The notes under the pieces are model-generated. The model did no database searches, was not told where the DNA came from, and saw only the letters and a program-made list of their open reading frames with translations. From NCBI RefSeq assembly GCF_000003815.2, contig NC_049985.1:14830265-14894264 (forward strand): a stretch of DNA of 64,000 nt, in the 5' to 3' direction. This DNA comes from Branchiostoma floridae. Its lineage: Eukaryota > Chordata > Leptocardii > Amphioxiformes > Branchiostomatidae. This document shows positions 60,825 through 64,000 of this stretch, piece by piece; the first letter of the stretch is position 1, and every line of letters begins with the position of its first letter. The position numbers and the translations under genes are program-made.

Positions 60825-63550
60825 TCAGACTGGCGTGACTTTCATCCACATCCCGTCCTTGGCGCACATGACGATCAGCACATCTTTCTGCGCAGGACGA
60901 GTCGGGTCGACTTCAAAGATAAATCTGTCAAATCAAAAGACAGAGAAACTGTAATTCATACACGTATGGTCAATGACGTTTGTAATTGAAGTGAAGAATT
61001 GTTCAAATTGTCCATCAAGCATATATCACACAACTGCTCGAATAGGTCTACGTAGAATAAAACGCATCAAGGTCCTTTCTATTGCTCTGCTCAAGTTTGT
61101 ATCTCACTGGATTGGGGCACGTTGGCGGCGTCGTTTCGTCCTAAATTGGAAAGGTGGTATATCTCGCTGCACTTGGGGCACCGGTGCTGCACTGCGGGGT
61201 TCGTTCACTGCGATATCGTTGTGTTATGTTCGCCGATTTTTTTTTATAATGTAGATATTGCGTAATACGTAAAAGTATGTCTAACAGAAGACAACAAAAA
61301 GCACAAAACGTGCGAAAATTCTTTCTTTATCTCTGAACTTCATTGAGTAATATTTCGAACCCCGCAGTGCCGCATCGGTGCCCCAAGTGCAGTGAGATAC
61401 CACATGTACCCTTGGCTTTATAATGGGAACATCATGCAAAACGTACAAGTATGACTAAAAAGACAACAAAACGCACAAAGTGTAAAAATATTATTTTTAT
61501 ATCGATGAAATTCATTGACCGCTCAGCTTCTGTGAGATACTAGTACTTGCTTAAGGTGCAACTACCATTTAGCACTCAGATGAATTATGGCACTTTTACA
61601 ATACTTATGCAAATCAGGAACGTATTTCCATGATAGGTATCTGTTAATGTTCCACCTGCCACAAACTGCATATGTTACAGGTATTTGAGTCCTATAATGG
61701 AAAACACTACAACAATTATAGATTTTCCTCATTAAATATGAAAATTAAGTGTCAGTTTGCATAATTTGCTACCCGCTTAAGGTGCAAACAGACGTTGTTC
61801 CTGGTATATGCAGGTTTCATGTATCATACCATACGTAGTGGAAATGGTATCTTGTCTTACTTGTGTATCAGCCTTGCAAGCAGCACCTTCGCTTCATTCA
61901 TGGCAAAGTTCTGCCCGATGCAGTTTCTGAACAGGGGTGATAATGTGATGTTACTATTTTTTCTATTTGCTTTTGGACAGACGAGGACAATGTGGTACTG
62001 CACTCAAGTTTTTGTAACTTATATTAACAGTGACACATACACGGTACAGACAGAAGGTAAAGGTAGTCGTTTACTTCCCCGACCGAAGTCAGTTACCCAT
62101 TTTTTACACCTGGGTGAAGTGAGGAAGGTCGTGTAAAGTGCCTTTCCCAAGGGCACAACGTCGGGGGCACTCAGGCCAGGACCTATAGATTCCGAGCCGA
62201 ACGCTCTACCAGTTACGCCACGTCCGACGCCACAAATGATGTTACTATCTCTTGATGATTTGACTACTGTATGTCCTGACAGAAAACAGCTAACCTACAA
62301 AGCCTTTTTTTCAATCCATGCAAACAAATAAAGAAGAGCTGACCTTTGTCCTGCAGAAAACGGCAAGAAGGCGTGAGAGTCTCTGTCTTTCATGCGCTCA
62401 GGGCGAAAACGACTCGGATCGAACTCCTGTAGCGAAACAACCAATGGTAATATGCAGGTCATCAAGCGATACCACTGTGCTGATTTAATAAGATAATCGC
62501 AATGAAAACCAATTAAAGACTAATTTTTGTGGGCTTATTGTGGTGGCAACTCAAAAGTTGATATAAAAAATATATCAACAAGAAAGGCAACATTATCGAG
62601 AAAATGCAGGACGTTTTCCTCCCAGTAAATTGCCCCTTGTCAAGCTACTCACACACAATACATACCATTAGGCTCGCCCCTAAGGCGTCGCCAAAACGTT
62701 AACATAATTTATGGATTCATTAATTGAATTACTGTGATAAAAATTTTGGCATACAATCAAATATGCTCAATTGTTCTTGACAAAGTCATTTTTTCTGGTG
62801 CATTTATTTTTGTGTGTAATATAGCTATTTTAAGGAAAGTTAGAACCACATTAACAAGTATTGCATGGTTGCTTCAATTGAACCTCCATGACAGAAGACG
62901 AAAAAGAAAGAAAAACACACCAGCAAAAACAATATGTTTTCAACAGATAAAACCATCTTGGCCTACAGGAGCTAGTATAAATATTCACATTTTATAAACT
63001 GTACAGACTGACAGGACCAATGCAAAATGAGGGACATCCTCCTACGCAGGGACATCCAACAGCCAAACTGCCTGTCTGGATGTACCCTGCTCTTTCAACC
63101 GTCACTCTTAGTTCCTGTGGACGCCCCCCCAAAAAAACCCAGCTGTCAGCCAATCAGAGAATGGGCTAGGCCTTTCTGTTTTCAAAAGGGGTCTCGTATA
63201 TAAACGGGTAAGCTCATTAATATTTATAAGCAGGGCGGTCAGGAACTAAGGGTGACGGTTAAAAGAACAGGGTACATCCAGACAGGCGGTTTGGCTGTTG
63301 GATGTCCCTGCGTAGGAGGATGAGGCTGACAGGACCAATGAGTGACAGTACCATATGATCAGGTCCCCACACAGCCGGGTTATGGTGCAGTCCGTACAGG
63401 TGGATGGCTACTGAGAAACCTTGTGGAACAGTCACGCCGTCAATCACAGTGTCCTCCAACATGGTGCGCATGACGAGGGGAACGGGACTATGTAACCGCA
63501 TGGCTTCTCTCAGGCACATGGTCAGGTAGGGCAGTTTCTGAAGGTCTTCC
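60825..63550 (-). CDS. CYP4-like cytochrome P450, C-terminal four exons (partial)
   Basis: Exons in transcript order: 63352-63550 (EDLQKLPYLTMCLREAMRL, the helix-K ExxR as EAMR, then PVPLVMRTM and IDGVTVPQGF), 62344-62426 (EFDPSRFRPERM and FLPFSAGQR), 61861-61926 (heme-binding NCIGQNFAMNE with the Cys ligand), 60825-60924 (FEVDPTRP, CAKDGMWMKVTPV, stop TGA). Phases close at all junctions and leave a phase-1 acceptor at 63550, so the 5' part lies beyond the window. About 148 residues are present, all with intact key residues. The FxFxxDPTRP and AKDGMW C-terminus is characteristic of the CYP4 clan (fatty-acid and eicosanoid omega-hydroxylase-like, ER membrane). Confidence 0.88.
61154..61403. 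repeat. Inverted repeat with ~50-bp arms
   Basis: Arm 61154-61203 (ctgcacttggggcaccggtg core) pairs with 61356-61403 (catcggtgccccaagtgcag core). The loop module at 61265-61350 (acaacaaaaagcacaaaacg) is repeated outside the right arm at about 61437-61515 (acaacaaaacgcacaaagtg). It lies in the last intron of the P450 gene. It looks like a MITE or foldback. Confidence 0.75.
62105..62230 (-). repeat. tRNA-derived SINE-like repeat
   Basis: The minus strand begins gacgtggcgtaactggtaga, with a good pol III A-box (TGGCGTAACTGGTAGAGCG), and continues through aggtcctggcctgagtgccc, where a B-box has decayed. It lies in a P450 intron. Confidence 0.5.
63023..63325. mobile_element. Foldback element with 15-bp target duplication
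   Basis: Two ~85-bp inverted arms (left about 63034-63118, right about 63240-63323) flank a ~120-bp loop. The element is bounded by a perfect 15-bp direct repeat, ctgacaggaccaatg, at 63008-63022 and 63326-63340. The loop holds ccaatcag at 63150-63157 and tatataaa at 63197-63204 in promoter-like order. It sits in a P450 intron within ~30 bp of the donor of exon 63352-63550. Confidence 0.85.
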
Positions 63551-63880
63551 CTGGAGTGATATTGGGTAAAGATATTTAGGCCACGCGTAGTTTAGAGAGC
63601 AAAACTATGACGTTTTGTAACTAAAATGGGCCTTGATATTGTATATCTTAGCTAACGACATCTCAAAGCTTTGCGACCTCAAAGATCACCGGCGACTAGT
63701 CGCTGATGTTAAGAACAAGTTTCGGTGCACATCGAGCATTGGGCGACTCCCAAAATTCGCTAAAAATTGCGGGCTGATCAAGAAAACACCGGACGTATAT
63801 TACCGCCGGAAATGTCATGTAGAGCTCGGAAACTCGTCGTTCGATCGATTTTCGCGCAGTGTGACAGCGGTGTACCGAAA
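63551..63880. other. P450 intron sequence, no exon recognised
   Basis: Contains no further P450 exon on the minus strand that I can identify. It leads into the short-unit satellite at the window edge. Confidence 0.4.
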
Positions 63881-64000
63881 GTGCGAAAAGGAACGAAAAG
63901 GAACGAAAAGGAGCGCAAAGGAACGAAAAGGAGCTAAAAGGAACGAAAACGAACGAAAAGGAACGAAAAGGAAAGTACCGAAAGTGCGAAAAGAACGAAG
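63881..64000 (+). repeat. Short-unit tandem repeat (gaacgaaaag)n
   Basis: About nine 10-11-bp units of gaacgaaaag with variants, bounded on both sides by taccgaaagtgcgaaaag. It continues to the window edge. The same boundary plus unit sequence occurs reverse-complemented at about 53036-53075 (tttcggtactttccttttcg, ttccttttcgcac). Confidence 0.85.

Overview
The window looks like a cephalochordate (amphioxus, Branchiostoma-like) nuclear genome scaffold. The reasons are short exons with GT/AG junctions and long AT-rich introns, a single-pass Ig-domain receptor tyrosine kinase beside a related kinase-less Ig/FN3 membrane protein, a CYP4-type P450, and a dense mixture of MITEs, tRNA-derived SINE-like units, 5'-truncated LINEs and one nearly full-length Tx1/L1-like LINE. 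The assignment is inference. All gene models below were built by hand from splice sites and reading phase.

Layout. 1-1941 is one copy of a ~1.95 kb repeat whose second copy sits at 31313-33265. 3464-13037 (-) is a 17-exon Ig-domain receptor tyrosine kinase. 16107-22174 (-) is a paralogous Ig + FN3 membrane protein without a kinase, with an apparent frameshift in its transmembrane exon. 22.2-29.1 kb is repeat-rich and holds one candidate plus-strand terminal exon (27022-27155). 29120-30866 (-) is the 3' part of an unrecognised single-pass membrane protein with a coding minisatellite. About 34.2-41.8 kb (+) is a Tx1/L1-like LINE with two ORFs, broken by about three frameshifts. 42668-48729 (+) is a six-exon type II membrane sulfotransferase-like gene whose introns hold a 100-N gap, a truncated LINE with an 11-bp target-site duplication, and a candidate antisense membrane ORF. 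53397-54386 (+) is an intronless EamA/SLC35G-like transporter. 55324-56094 (+) is a two-exon gene for a small, potentially myristoylated single-pass protein. 56742-58910 (-) is an unrecognised polytopic membrane protein converging on it. 60825-63550 (-) is the 3' end of a CYP4-like P450 that continues beyond the window.

These are ordinary independent eukaryotic genes and no operon logic applies. The clearest local relationship is the pair of Ig-family receptor genes in the same orientation, whose first Ig exons are visibly homologous and use the same phase-1 junctions, so they probably arose by tandem duplication followed by loss or gain of the kinase half. The most unusual items are the foldback element at 63023-63325 (15-bp target duplication, CCAAT and TATA boxes in its loop), the tandem hairpin-ended elements with pol III boxes at 5.3-6.5 kb, the frameshifted receptor, and the two unrecognised membrane-protein genes at 55-59 kb.
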